Origin: DTGL01 sp038895395
GTDB taxonomy: Archaea; Iainarchaeota; Iainarchaeia; Iainarchaeales; DTGL01
DNA length: 35,174 nt
Assembly: GCA_038895395.1 (NCBI GenBank)
Contig: JAWANJ010000004.1
Span: forward strand, 1 to 35,174
Direction of reading: 5' to 3'
Part shown: piece after piece, positions 1 through 7,750 of the stretch
Layout: each line of letters begins with the position of its first letter
Position numbering within the stretch: position 1 is the stretch's first letter
Translations under genes and position numbers: made by a program
Notes under the pieces: generated by a model
Told to the model about the DNA's origin: nothing
Database searches by the model: none
What the model saw: the letters and a program-made list of their open reading frames with translations, nothing else

Positions 1-243
1 AATGTTTGCAACTGTAACGAATATTGTTTAGTTGGTCCTATGCAAGAAGCCGGAGTATATACGATAACTGCAAACATACCACAATGTACAGAGATAGAAT
101 GTACTAAAAGTACTTCATTTAATGTTTTTGAGAAAACAGGTGAAGAAGCAGCAGCATCTGAAACAAGCATATTTGTTGTTATAATAGTTGCACTCACAGT
201 GTTGTTGATTGTTAAAAAAGACCACGGAGAAAAAGTAGTATAA
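1..243 (+). CDS. C-terminal fragment of a membrane-anchored surface protein (5' end outside window)
   Basis: The reading frame is open from base 1 and ends at TAA 241-243, so only the last 80 residues are visible. They match the C-terminus of the PKD-domain protein at 4402-6225: both share a pattern GP-x2-E-x-G-x-Y-x-I/V-x-A, two cysteines in C-x-E-x-E/P-C, then KST-x-F-x-V, followed by a single hydrophobic helix (about residues 54-72 here, IFVVIIVALTVLLIV) and a short lysine-rich tail. By inference this is a secreted protein held by a C-terminal transmembrane anchor. The two genes are tandem paralogues separated by about 4 kb. Its N-terminal domains cannot be known from this window. Confidence 0.8.
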   Translation, partial: NVCNCNEYCLVGPMQEAGVYTITANIPQCTEIECTKSTSFNVFEKTGEEAAASETSIFVVIIVALTVLLIVKKDHGEKVV

Positions 244-305
244 AGCTGCTATACTTTAATCAATAAAATTTTATCAACTGGCTTAAGAAGGCGTATGAAG
301 GTATA

Positions 306-313
306 TTTAAATA
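306..313 (+). promoter_or_regulatory. TATA box for the agl23-like/rpiB unit, probably leaderless
   Basis: TTTAAATA lies with its centre about 26 nt before the ATG at 336, the usual archaeal TATA to transcription-start distance. There is no purine-rich SD between them, only an A-run, so the mRNA probably starts at or next to the start codon. Confidence 0.5.
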
Positions 314-335
314 AATAATTTCTCATTAAAAAAAC

Positions 336-1877
336 ATGCAAGATAGGCTTTTTTTTACTATTTTTTTTACCATTTTGCTTTTTGGCCTCTTTTTGCGCTT
401 GTTAACAATAGATGTTAGACCTGCTCACCATGATGAAGGTGTAAATGGCTACTTTGTGGCTCAAGTGTTAACATTTAATAAGAGTGGCTATGACGAGTGT
501 GTTGCGAAGAAAGAAAATGAGCTTGTTTGTTTTATTTTGAACAACAATAGCTGGCGTTATAATTACGAAAATTACCATGGCCCTTTTCCCTTTTATCTAA
601 TGGCTATCTCGGTAATGCTGTTTGGAGAAAATATATTTGCAATGAGAATAGTATCAGCAATACTTGGCGTACTCATAGGCTTGTTTGTGCTCCTTTTTAG
701 AAAACAGCTTGGTAATTTTGGTTCATTGGCAGCGTGCTTCTTTCTTTTATTTTCTCCAGCATTGCTTTATTATTCCCTAGATGCAATACATGAATATTAT
801 TTTGCATTTTTTGCGTTTGCAAGTCTTTGCTTTTTTTTGAAATTTGCAGAAAAATTTGAAGGCAAGTATTTGTACGCTGGCACTTTAATGCTTGCGTTTC
901 TGTTTACTACAAAAGAGGCTTCTTTCCTTGTTGGGATCGCAATAGTTGTTATTTCACTGTTTTTATTTTTATTTAATGCTTGTAACAAAAGGGTATGTCT
1001 GAATTTTAATATTTACAAAAGGCTTGTCATATCAGCCCTTTTATGTTTTATTATTTTTTCTTTTGTGTTTGTTACACTTTTTTCCTCTTTGTTTACAAAT
1101 ATGAAGGGGGCTTTTGATGCTTTTAAGTCACCACTTGTATGGAGCGAAAGAATGTCTGAAGGCGCTGGTCATGAAAAACCTCAGTCATATTACTTTGAAC
1201 TAATGCTTTTCTCCGAGTCTATTATGCTCTTTATTGCAGTTTTAGGAATCTTAATAGCTTTTTACCGAGGTAACCTAACTTTGCTTTCTTTCAGTGCTTT
1301 TTTCTTGCTTTTTATTGTAGGCGCTTCAATTCCGAAGTATAAGGTGCCTTGGGGTTTAATTACAGCACTTCCCCCATTAGCATTATTAGCAGGTTATGCT
1401 ATAGAGGAAACTTACATGCTGCTGCTTAAAAAGTTTGACAAAGCAAACAAAAGACTATTTTCTATTGTGTTTATTTTGGCCATATCAATTATTCTTTTGT
1501 TTGTGTTTTTGCAGAGCTTTTATTTAAACACAGAAAAGTGTGAGAGTGAAGAAAACAAGTTGGTATATGTGCAAACAAAGTTCAGCACCAAAAACTTATT
1601 GAAGAGAATTGAATCTCTTGGAAAAGCTGACCTGAAAATTGCAGTAATAAACACTGAAAGCGTTTGGCCTTTGCCATGGTTAATAAAACGTTACAACACA
1701 ACATACTACGATGGCAACACTTTGGCGTACATAGGCATTGATCCCTATGATGTTGCTTTGGTTGAAATTGCTTATGATTATAAAATACTAGGCAAAGATG
1801 GGTTTTACAAAGAAACAATTTCTTTAAGACCTGGCATGGAAATGTTTGCTTATCTCAAAAAAGGTGTTTTTGAATGA
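336..1877 (+). CDS. Agl23-like GT-C membrane protein (TIGR03663 family)
   Basis: This 513-residue polytopic membrane protein resembles the archaeal Agl23 / flippase-activity-associated family (TIGR03663), related to dolichyl-phosphate-mannose-protein mannosyltransferases of the GT-C fold. The first helix (about residues 7-22) is followed by an extracytoplasmic loop with an acidic motif RPAHHDEGVNGYF (HDE at 32-34), the expected place for the GT-C catalytic acid. About ten further hydrophobic helices follow, with a TTKEASF motif near residue 190 typical of the family, and then a soluble C-terminal part of roughly 120 residues. A role in protein or surface glycosylation is inferred from the family. 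The stop overlaps the rpiB ATG (ATGA), so the two are probably translated together. Confidence 0.75.
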   Translation: MQDRLFFTIFFTILLFGLFLRLLTIDVRPAHHDEGVNGYFVAQVLTFNKSGYDECVAKKENELVCFILNNNSWRYNYENYHGPFPFYLMAISVMLFGENIFAMRIVSAILGVLIGLFVLLFRKQLGNFGSLAACFFLLFSPALLYYSLDAIHEYYFAFFAFASLCFFLKFAEKFEGKYLYAGTLMLAFLFTTKEASFLVGIAIVVISLFLFLFNACNKRVCLNFNIYKRLVISALLCFIIFSFVFVTLFSSLFTNMKGAFDAFKSPLVWSERMSEGAGHEKPQSYYFELMLFSESIMLFIAVLGILIAFYRGNLTLLSFSAFFLLFIVGASIPKYKVPWGLITALPPLALLAGYAIEETYMLLLKKFDKANKRLFSIVFILAISIILLFVFLQSFYLNTEKCESEENKLVYVQTKFSTKNLLKRIESLGKADLKIAVINTESVWPLPWLIKRYNTTYYDGNTLAYIGIDPYDVALVEIAYDYKILGKDGFYKETISLRPGMEMFAYLKKGVFE

Positions 1878-2329
1878 AGGGAAAGATAATTTTGGCTTCT
1901 GATCATGCTGGTTTTGCTCTTAAAAAATACATAAAAAGTTGGCTTGAGAAAGAAGGCTATGAAATAAAAGATGTTGGTTGTTTTTCTGAGGAAAGCTGTG
2001 ATTATCCGGATTTTGCAGAAAAAGGAGCAAAAGAGGTTTTAACCAACGAAAACAGCATTGGTTTATTTTTTTGTGGAACTGGGATTGGTATGTGCATAGC
2101 AGCAAATAAGATAAAAGGAATCTATGCTGCAGTTATACATAACGAGTTCACTGGAAAAGCGGCCAAAGAGCATAATAATGCAAATGTTATTTGTATTGGT
2201 GCGAGAGTGACAAGCCAAAAAAATGCCAAGAGCGCAATAAGTGCTTTTTTAGAAGCAAATTTTTTAGGCGAAAGGCACAAAAGAAGAACTGACAAGATTA
2301 AGGCTTTGGAAGAAAAAACTATGCGATAA
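1874..2329 (+). CDS. rpiB: Ribose-5-phosphate isomerase B
   Basis: RpiB interconverts ribose 5-phosphate and ribulose 5-phosphate in the cytoplasm. The 151 residues carry the family signature: ASDHAGF at 8-14, CGTGIGM with the likely base Cys67, an HNNANV segment with His100, and GERHKRRTDKI phosphate-binding residues at 132-142. Length is normal for RpiB/LacA. The ATG overlaps the upstream TGA. RpiB is mostly bacterial, whereas most archaea use the unrelated RpiA, so this copy may be acquired or a lineage marker. A related sugar-phosphate isomerase specificity (allose 6-phosphate type) cannot be excluded from sequence alone. It meets the aminotransferase gene tail to tail with only 3 bp between stops. 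Confidence 0.9.
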   Translation: MKGKIILASDHAGFALKKYIKSWLEKEGYEIKDVGCFSEESCDYPDFAEKGAKEVLTNENSIGLFFCGTGIGMCIAANKIKGIYAAVIHNEFTGKAAKEHNNANVICIGARVTSQKNAKSAISAFLEANFLGERHKRRTDKIKALEEKTMR

Positions 2330-2332
2330 GCG

Positions 2333-3250
2333 TCATTTAACAAAATCAAGCCATTTATAGTATCTTCTCTTTCGCCCATGTACAATGTCAAAATAATTTT
2401 TTTGAAGTGTTTTTGTTATTTTGCCGGGTTCTCCTAATTGAATTCCGTCAACTTCTCTTATTGGTGTTACTTCTGCTGCTGTGCCAGTAACAAAAGCTTC
2501 ATCAGCAGCATATAGCATGCCTCTGGTTATATCCTCCTCAACAACTTCATACGCCAAGTCTTTTGCAAACTTAATTATGGTGTCCCTTGTGATGCCTGGC
2601 AATATACTTGCATGTATCGGCGGCGTATAAATAACGCTATCTTTTACTATGAAGATGTTTTCTCCTGTGCCCTCGGAAATGAAACCTCTAGAGTCTAGCA
2701 TTATTGCTTCTTCACATCCACAACGTATTGCTTCTATTTTAGCCAGTATTGAATTAAGATATTGACCAGTTGTTTTTGCATTTGGTGGAAATGCATTGCA
2801 AGCAATTCGCTGAAAAGAGGATATCTTTGCCTTTATACCGTTTTTTAGTGCGTCTTTACCAAGGTATGTACCCCATGGCCAACAACAGATTGCTGTTTCC
2901 ACAGGGCAATTGAGCGGATTTAGACCCATTTCTCCATAGCCTCTGTAAACTATAGGCCTTATATAGCACTCTTTGAATTCATTAGCAACTACTGTTTCTT
3001 TTATTGCTTTTATTATTTGCTCTTGCGTAAAATTTATTTTCATTGAATATATTTTTGCTGAGCAAAAAAGCCGCTTTACATGGTCTTTTAGCCTAAAAAT
3101 GGCCGGGCCTTTATGTGTGTTGTAGCATCTTATACCTTCAAAAACTCCTGAACCATAGTGCAAAGCATGTGTCAGAACATGCACTTTTGCATCGTGCCAG
3201 TTAACTAACTTGCCATTAAACCAAATCTTTTTTGCTTCAACAATTGGCAT
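2333..3250 (-). CDS. ilvE: Branched-chain amino acid aminotransferase
   Basis: This fold-type IV PLP enzyme transaminates leucine, isoleucine and valine with 2-oxoglutarate. The 305 residues from ATG 3250 have the expected N-terminus (IWFNGKLV), HYGSGVFEGIRCY at 31-43, catalytic Lys159 in NAKTTGQYLNS, the EGTGENIF phosphate and cofactor loop near 193-200, and GTAAEVTPI at 256-264. The frame extends upstream to 3307, but that would place the start inside the TATA element and add a stretch with no family similarity, so ATG 3250 is chosen. No SD is seen before it. No other branched-chain pathway genes are in the window. D-amino acid or aminodeoxychorismate activities exist in this fold, but the motifs favour IlvE. 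Confidence 0.9.
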   Translation of the reverse strand: MPIVEAKKIWFNGKLVNWHDAKVHVLTHALHYGSGVFEGIRCYNTHKGPAIFRLKDHVKRLFCSAKIYSMKINFTQEQIIKAIKETVVANEFKECYIRPIVYRGYGEMGLNPLNCPVETAICCWPWGTYLGKDALKNGIKAKISSFQRIACNAFPPNAKTTGQYLNSILAKIEAIRCGCEEAIMLDSRGFISEGTGENIFIVKDSVIYTPPIHASILPGITRDTIIKFAKDLAYEVVEEDITRGMLYAADEAFVTGTAAEVTPIREVDGIQLGEPGKITKTLQKNYFDIVHGRKRRYYKWLDFVK

Positions 3251-3305
3251 ATTGCAAAATTTTTTGTAGTTGACAAGTATTAAAAGCTTTTCTAAATGAT
3301 ACGGC

Positions 3306-3316
3306 AAATTTAAATA
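3306..3316. promoter_or_regulatory. Shared divergent TATA element between ilvE and the archease gene
   Basis: AAATTTAAATA reads as a TATA box on both strands. On the minus strand it predicts a start near 3285, about 35 nt before ilvE. On the plus strand it predicts a start near 3338, about 25 nt before archease. It is the only strong TATA-like element in the divergent gap. Confidence 0.5.
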
Positions 3317-3362
3317 CGCTTTTAGCTTTTCATATTTTCAAAGGTTATTGGAGTATGATATA

Positions 3363-3782
3363 ATGTTTGAGGTATTTCCACACAAGGCAGACATTGGTAT
3401 AAGAGGCATAGGTAAAACACTTGAGGAAGCATTTTGTGAAGCGGCCAAGGCCTTGTTCAGTGTTATGGTTGAGCTTGAAGATGTCAAAGCTGTTGGAGAA
3501 ATTAAGATTAGATTGGAGGCCGAAAGTTTAGAAGAACTTTTTGTCTGTTGGCTTAATGAGCTTTTAAGCGAGGCCTTGTTGACAAAAGTGTTGTTCAAAG
3601 ATTTCAAAGTTAGTATAAAAAAATCTAATGGAAAATTCAAACTAGAAGGTTCAGCTTTTGGAGAATCGATTAACAAAAAGAAACACAGATTAAAAACCGA
3701 GGTAAAGGGAGCAACTTATTCTGGCCTCAAAGTTGAAAAGAGAGGCACTAAATTTGTTGCTCAGTGCATTGTAGATATTTAA
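3363..3782 (+). CDS. Archease, activator of the RtcB RNA ligase
   Basis: Archease promotes guanylylation and turnover of RtcB. With the ATG at 3363 the protein has 139 residues, a normal length. It shows the N-terminal HKADIGIR motif (usual form HTADIGIR) with Asp10, the EVKGATYSGLKV strand at 113-124, and a C-terminal IVDI with Asp138; the two aspartates are the expected metal-binding pair. A TTG at 3348 is possible, but GGAG at 3350-3353 sits correctly for ATG 3363, and the shorter N-terminus matches the family. The rtcB gene lies 2.5 kb downstream on the same strand, a frequent association that supports both assignments. Confidence 0.9.
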   Translation: MFEVFPHKADIGIRGIGKTLEEAFCEAAKALFSVMVELEDVKAVGEIKIRLEAESLEELFVCWLNELLSEALLTKVLFKDFKVSIKKSNGKFKLEGSAFGESINKKKHRLKTEVKGATYSGLKVEKRGTKFVAQCIVDI

Positions 3783-3815
3783 AATTTAACAAGGTTGAGA
3801 TTGTTCAAACACTAA

Positions 3816-3835
3816 AAAAGAAATGAGTTTCTTTT
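3816..3835. terminator. Bidirectional hairpin terminator between convergent genes
   Basis: AAAAGAAA (3816-3823) and TTTCTTTT (3828-3835) form a perfect 8-bp stem around a TGAG loop. It gives a T-rich tract on either strand, between the archease stop and the stop of the minus-strand gene, which it overlaps by two bases. Confidence 0.5.
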
Positions 3836-4340
3836 ATTTTGCACTAACAAGCCTAACATTTGAATTTTGTGTACAGGTAAGGCAAGATATTAAAAACTCG
3901 TTCAAAGGTTTTATTTTAGATGACAACTCTTGGTTATTTGTAATTTGATGGTTTATAAGCGCAAAAGTTTGTGAGCCTTCTGGCCTTACTGACAAACGCT
4001 CAACTAGAGAATAGGATCCATCGGAATATGGAAGAAGTAATATTATTTGATGAGTAATGTTTGTGTCTTTATTGAAAACTGTAATCTTCGTTATGGAATT
4101 TTTTTGAAGCTCAACAAGGTTTTTTGAAAAGCTACTTTTTTCTATGATTATAGCAGTTTCGAATAAATCGATCTTATCGCTCGATGCAAGTTGCTGTGGC
4201 TCTGCAACTTGGGCAAATGAAAACAACAGATGATTGACCACTATGAATGTAATTAAAAAAGCGCCTAGGCCAACCAAAAGAAGTTTAATTATTTTTTTGC
4301 TTGCAATTTCCATAGCGAAATCAAAAGATTTAACCAACAT
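3834..4340 (-). CDS. Small membrane-anchored exported protein, possibly a degenerate cupredoxin
   Basis: I do not recognise a named family. The 168 residues have a basic N-terminus, one hydrophobic segment at about 17-40 acting as signal or anchor, and an extracytoplasmic beta-rich domain. The stretch NSITKITVFNKDTNITHQI (81-99) resembles the first half of a plastocyanin-like fold, with His97 where a copper ligand would be, and the end has SCLTC (Cys153, Cys156) where such proteins carry Cys and His. The second His and the Met ligand are not apparent, so copper binding is doubtful. An inner ATG at residue 10 is an alternative start. The gene diverges from the PKD protein gene across a 61-bp AT-rich gap. 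Confidence 0.6.
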   Translation of the reverse strand: MLVKSFDFAMEIASKKIIKLLLVGLGAFLITFIVVNHLLFSFAQVAEPQQLASSDKIDLFETAIIIEKSSFSKNLVELQKNSITKITVFNKDTNITHQIILLLPYSDGSYSLVERLSVRPEGSQTFALINHQITNNQELSSKIKPLNEFLISCLTCTQNSNVRLVSAK

Positions 4341-4401
4341 AATTATTAAAATAATTATACCTATTGTTTTTATTAAAAAATGAAAACATGAAGTGGCTTA
4401 G

Positions 4402-6225
4402 ATGAAAAAGGCTCTAATACTTTTGCTATTTTTTTTATTTTCGATGAGCACTTTTTCAATACAATTGTGTTTTGATGACTTAACAACAGCCAAAGCAAAA
4501 GCCAAAGCAGCATGCGATGCTGTATGCAAAGAAAGTTGTGAATGTGAAGCCATGAAATATTGTGTAAGCCTTCAAAAAGGCTCGTGTGATAGTTTGTGCA
4601 CACCCAACAGCAATTGTATTGTATGTCATAGACCAACTTATTGTAAGTGTGGCTCTGATATCTTAAACGCATCTCCATTTATCTTCAGCGTTTGTAAGCA
4701 AGAATCTAAGTGCTACAACAGAGTTGTGTGTCTGCAATCACAATGCATGGAAGAGTCAGATTTGTGGCTTTACGATAGTTGCAATGGTTGGCTTTACGAA
4801 ATTGAGGATTGTGACACAATGAATAAACAGCCTGATTGCGGAGAATGGAAATGCACGATGCAGGGTAAAACAAAAACCAGCAAAGTAAGGCATGGGACAA
4901 AATTAGAGGGTTATTGTGAAAATGCTAGCTGCAAACCAAAGACTGTAAACGTTAAATGTGAGGAGTTTGAATGTCCTTACGGATGTGTTGAATTACAAGG
5001 CGTTGGTAACTGCTACCCAAAAGCAATTATAAAATCATTACCTGCTGCTGTTGGAAAAAATATCGAAATTTCTGTCGGACAAAGCGTGGTGTTTGACTGT
5101 AGCGAAAGCCGCGATCCAGAAGGTAGCGATATCACTTGCAAATGGGATTTTGGTGGCATTGCTATAGCAACCGGTACAGTTGTTACACGAACATTCCAAA
5201 AGGAAGGGTCATACAGGATTGGGCTGACAGTTTCTGACGCACAAGGACTTAGTGATTATACAGAAGTTATGTTAAATGTTGTCTCAAAAAATTGGCCGCC
5301 AAATGCTTGCTTTGAAGTGACACCTAAAGATGGTGTTATTGGAATAACTGAATTTACCTTTGATGCAAGTTGCTCAAGTGATCCAGACATTGCACTTGGC
5401 GACTATATTGCTAAGTATGAATGGGATTTTGGAGACGGCACAATGGCTGAAGGAAAAAAGGTAAAGCACATCTATACTAAAAAACCCATTTATGGTGAGG
5501 CATCTTTCAGTGTAAAGCTCAAAGTTAGTGACTGGGGCAATAAGTATGGTAGCATGTCTTCTATGGAAATCAAAGAAGTTATTGTTAAGAACAATCCTCC
5601 TTCGACAAAGTTTATTGCTGAACCGAATGAGGGAAAAGCACCGCTGAGTGTGTCTTTTTCAGTTTTGGAAACTGAAAAGGATGGACATTCTGTCACATAT
5701 GAATGGGATTTTGGAGATGGGTCTAAGGCATCTGGGACAAAAGCAACTCACACATATGATGAAATAGGAACATATGTTGTTACCCTTTGGGCGATAGATG
5801 AGTATGGAGCTTCGAGCAAATCTGAAGAAACTATAAACGTTTACTCTTCCAGAAAACTCACTTCAGTAAGCGCTGAAAATACAGTGAAAGGTGGCTATAC
5901 AGCAATATTTGCTGACTGCGTTGGTGCAAGCAGATTTGACGTAATAGTTAAGAAAGGTCAATACTCAGCTGCAATATCTAACGTGCAATGCGGTACACAT
6001 GTAAATTTAGGCCCTCTTACAGAGGAAGGCGAATATGATGTGATTGCAACTCTTGAAAATTGTTTTGAACCAGAGTGTTCAAAGAGCACTACTTTCATGG
6101 TTTCTGAAAAAGAGGTTCAAGTGAGGACCTCTGCATCTGATCTAACCCATGTGTTGGTTGTTTTTATTTGTTTTGTTGTACTTGCTTTTACAAGAGCTGA
6201 TGCTCTAAAAAATAAAAAAATTTAG
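4402..6225 (+). CDS. Cysteine-rich PKD-domain surface protein with C-terminal anchor
   Basis: The 607-residue protein has a signal peptide (1 to about 19), then a cysteine-rich region (about 26 cysteines between 23 and 204). Three PKD/Ig-like repeats follow, at about 208-294, 297-396 and 398-481, each with the WDFG signature (248-251, 341-346 WDFGDGT, 435-440 WDFGDGS). Next comes a further beta module (486-570) with paired cysteines, one transmembrane helix (about 582-597), and a short basic tail. It is probably displayed on the cell surface for adhesion or envelope structure; this is inference from architecture. The last module and anchor match the fragment at 1-243. RtcB starts 16 nt downstream, so the two may share a transcript. 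ATG 4402 is used because it opens the signal peptide. Confidence 0.85.
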   Translation: MKKALILLLFFLFSMSTFSIQLCFDDLTTAKAKAKAACDAVCKESCECEAMKYCVSLQKGSCDSLCTPNSNCIVCHRPTYCKCGSDILNASPFIFSVCKQESKCYNRVVCLQSQCMEESDLWLYDSCNGWLYEIEDCDTMNKQPDCGEWKCTMQGKTKTSKVRHGTKLEGYCENASCKPKTVNVKCEEFECPYGCVELQGVGNCYPKAIIKSLPAAVGKNIEISVGQSVVFDCSESRDPEGSDITCKWDFGGIAIATGTVVTRTFQKEGSYRIGLTVSDAQGLSDYTEVMLNVVSKNWPPNACFEVTPKDGVIGITEFTFDASCSSDPDIALGDYIAKYEWDFGDGTMAEGKKVKHIYTKKPIYGEASFSVKLKVSDWGNKYGSMSSMEIKEVIVKNNPPSTKFIAEPNEGKAPLSVSFSVLETEKDGHSVTYEWDFGDGSKASGTKATHTYDEIGTYVVTLWAIDEYGASSKSEETINVYSSRKLTSVSAENTVKGGYTAIFADCVGASRFDVIVKKGQYSAAISNVQCGTHVNLGPLTEEGEYDVIATLENCFEPECSKSTTFMVSEKEVQVRTSASDLTHVLVVFICFVVLAFTRADALKNKKI

Positions 6226-6241
6226 AAAGGGATGACTGTCT

Positions 6242-7684
6242 ATGGGAATAGCAAAAGTTGACATTCATACTTGGGAAATTCCAAAAGAAGGAAACATGCG
6301 AGTAAATGCAAGGATTTATGCCTCAGATGATATGATAAAGGAGCTTATGGCAGAAGAACAGAGCCAAGAAAGCACAATAAGACAGCTAAAAAATGTTGCT
6401 TGCTTGCCGGGAATTGTAAGAAGGGCTATCGCACTTGCTGACTGTCATCCAGGATATGGAGCACCCATAGGCAGTGTAGCAGCTATGGATTTAAATGAGG
6501 GTGTTATTGCATTTGGGCTGGTTGGCTTTGACATTAACTGCGGGGTAAGAACTCTAAAGACGCCTCTTACTTTAGATAAAATTGAAAAAAACAAAGAAGA
6601 TCTTGCTAACGCGTTATTTAAAGAGATACCAGCAGGCTTAGGCTCAAAAGGAAAAATAAGCTTTTCAAGCAATGAGTTAGATGAAATACTTGAAAAAGGT
6701 GCCAAATATGTTATCGATAAAGGATATGGCATTAAAAGTGACTTAGAGTATATAGAAATGCACGGTTTTGCTAAGAATGCTGACCCAAGTGCAGTTTCTT
6801 CAAAAGCAAAACAAAGGCAACACATGGAAATTGGAACGTTAGGCTCTGGCAACCATTATATTGAAGTTCAGTACGTGAGTGAGATTTTTGACGAAAAAGT
6901 TGCAGCAGCCTTTGGTCTTTTTTCTAAACAGGTTTTAATAAGCATACATAGTGGCAGTAGAGCATTAGGGCATCAAATTGGCATGGATTACATAAATATA
7001 CTGAAAAAGGCTGCTGAAAAGTACAAAACCAAAGTTTATGATAATGAACTTGTGAATGCACCAATACAAAGTGAGGAAGGTCAGAGATATTTTAAGGCCG
7101 TAAATGCTGGCATAAATTGTGCTTTTGCAAACCGCCAAGTTCTTGGTCATCTAGCAAGAAAGGTTTTTGTAGAAAAGTATGGCTTAAATGACGAGGATGT
7201 AAAAGTTTTATACGATGTAGGGCATAACACAGCGAAGATAGAAAAGCACGTTGTTGATGGCAAAGAAATGGAATTGTTAGTACAGAGGAAAGGCTCAACT
7301 AGAGGTTTTGGTCCTAATCATGAAGAGCTGCCCAATGAATATGTAAAGGTTGGACAACCTGTGCTGGTTGGTGGCACAATGGGTACAGCAAGCTATATTT
7401 TAGTTGGTACTGAAAAAGGAATGCTTGAATGCTTTGGTTCCTCTGTGCACGGTGCTGGGCGTAAGATGAGTAGAGTTGCCGCTATTAAAAAATTTAAGGG
7501 CAGTATCATCACAAGAGAGTTAAGACAGCAAGGCATAATTTTAAAAGCACATTCCATGGAAGGTGCAGCTGAAGAAGCACCTCAGTCCTATAAAGACATT
7601 GACAAAGTTGTAAACGTAATGCATGAGGCAGGTATAAGCAAAAAGGTAGCCAAACTCAAACCAATAATATCTATTAAAGGATAA
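6242..7684 (+). CDS. rtcB: RNA-splicing ligase RtcB (3'-phosphate RNA ligase)
   Basis: RtcB joins 2',3'-cyclic phosphate or 3'-phosphate ends to 5'-OH ends with GTP and manganese. It is the tRNA-exon ligase of archaea. The 480-residue protein has GFDINCGVR with metal ligands Asp97 and Cys100, GSGNH with His205, SIHSGSRALGH with His236, DVGHN with His328, and the guanylylated His403 in VHGAGRKMSR. The C-terminus ends in Lys-Gly, as in characterised archaeal RtcB. No intein is present. With archease nearby and an intron-bearing tRNA-Leu at 26118, its role in tRNA splicing is well supported. Confidence 0.97.
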   Translation: MGIAKVDIHTWEIPKEGNMRVNARIYASDDMIKELMAEEQSQESTIRQLKNVACLPGIVRRAIALADCHPGYGAPIGSVAAMDLNEGVIAFGLVGFDINCGVRTLKTPLTLDKIEKNKEDLANALFKEIPAGLGSKGKISFSSNELDEILEKGAKYVIDKGYGIKSDLEYIEMHGFAKNADPSAVSSKAKQRQHMEIGTLGSGNHYIEVQYVSEIFDEKVAAAFGLFSKQVLISIHSGSRALGHQIGMDYINILKKAAEKYKTKVYDNELVNAPIQSEEGQRYFKAVNAGINCAFANRQVLGHLARKVFVEKYGLNDEDVKVLYDVGHNTAKIEKHVVDGKEMELLVQRKGSTRGFGPNHEELPNEYVKVGQPVLVGGTMGTASYILVGTEKGMLECFGSSVHGAGRKMSRVAAIKKFKGSIITRELRQQGIILKAHSMEGAAEEAPQSYKDIDKVVNVMHEAGISKKVAKLKPIISIKG

Positions 7685-7692
7685 TTTCTAAG

Positions 7693-7723
7693 TAACTTTT
7701 TAACATTAAAAAAGAAAAAGTTA
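7693..7723 (+). terminator. AT-rich hairpin after rtcB
   Basis: TAACTTTTT (7693-7701) and AAAAAGTTA (7715-7723) can form a perfect 9-bp stem after the rtcB stop. It overlaps the TATA-like TTAAATAA at 7721-7728, so it may serve as both end and start of transcription units. Confidence 0.35.
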
Positions 7724-7728
7724 AATAA
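7721..7728 (+). promoter_or_regulatory. TATA box for the frameshifted surface-protein gene
   Basis: TTAAATAA is centred about 26 nt before ATG 7751, with no SD in between, which suggests a leaderless transcript beginning at that ATG. This supports 7751 as the original start of the broken gene. Confidence 0.45.
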
Positions 7729-7750
7729 ACTTCGTAAAAAATTATTAATT

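Noticed and set aside
797..988. Minus-strand ORFs opposite agl23-like and ribosomal genes
   Set aside because: They are antisense shadows of well-identified genes, without SD, promoter or recognisable sequence.
3251..3307. Longer ilvE with 19 more residues
   Set aside because: The start would lie in the TATA element and the extra residues have no family match.
6242..7684. Intein in RtcB
   Set aside because: Some archaeal RtcB genes carry one, but the length (480 residues) and unbroken motifs show none here.
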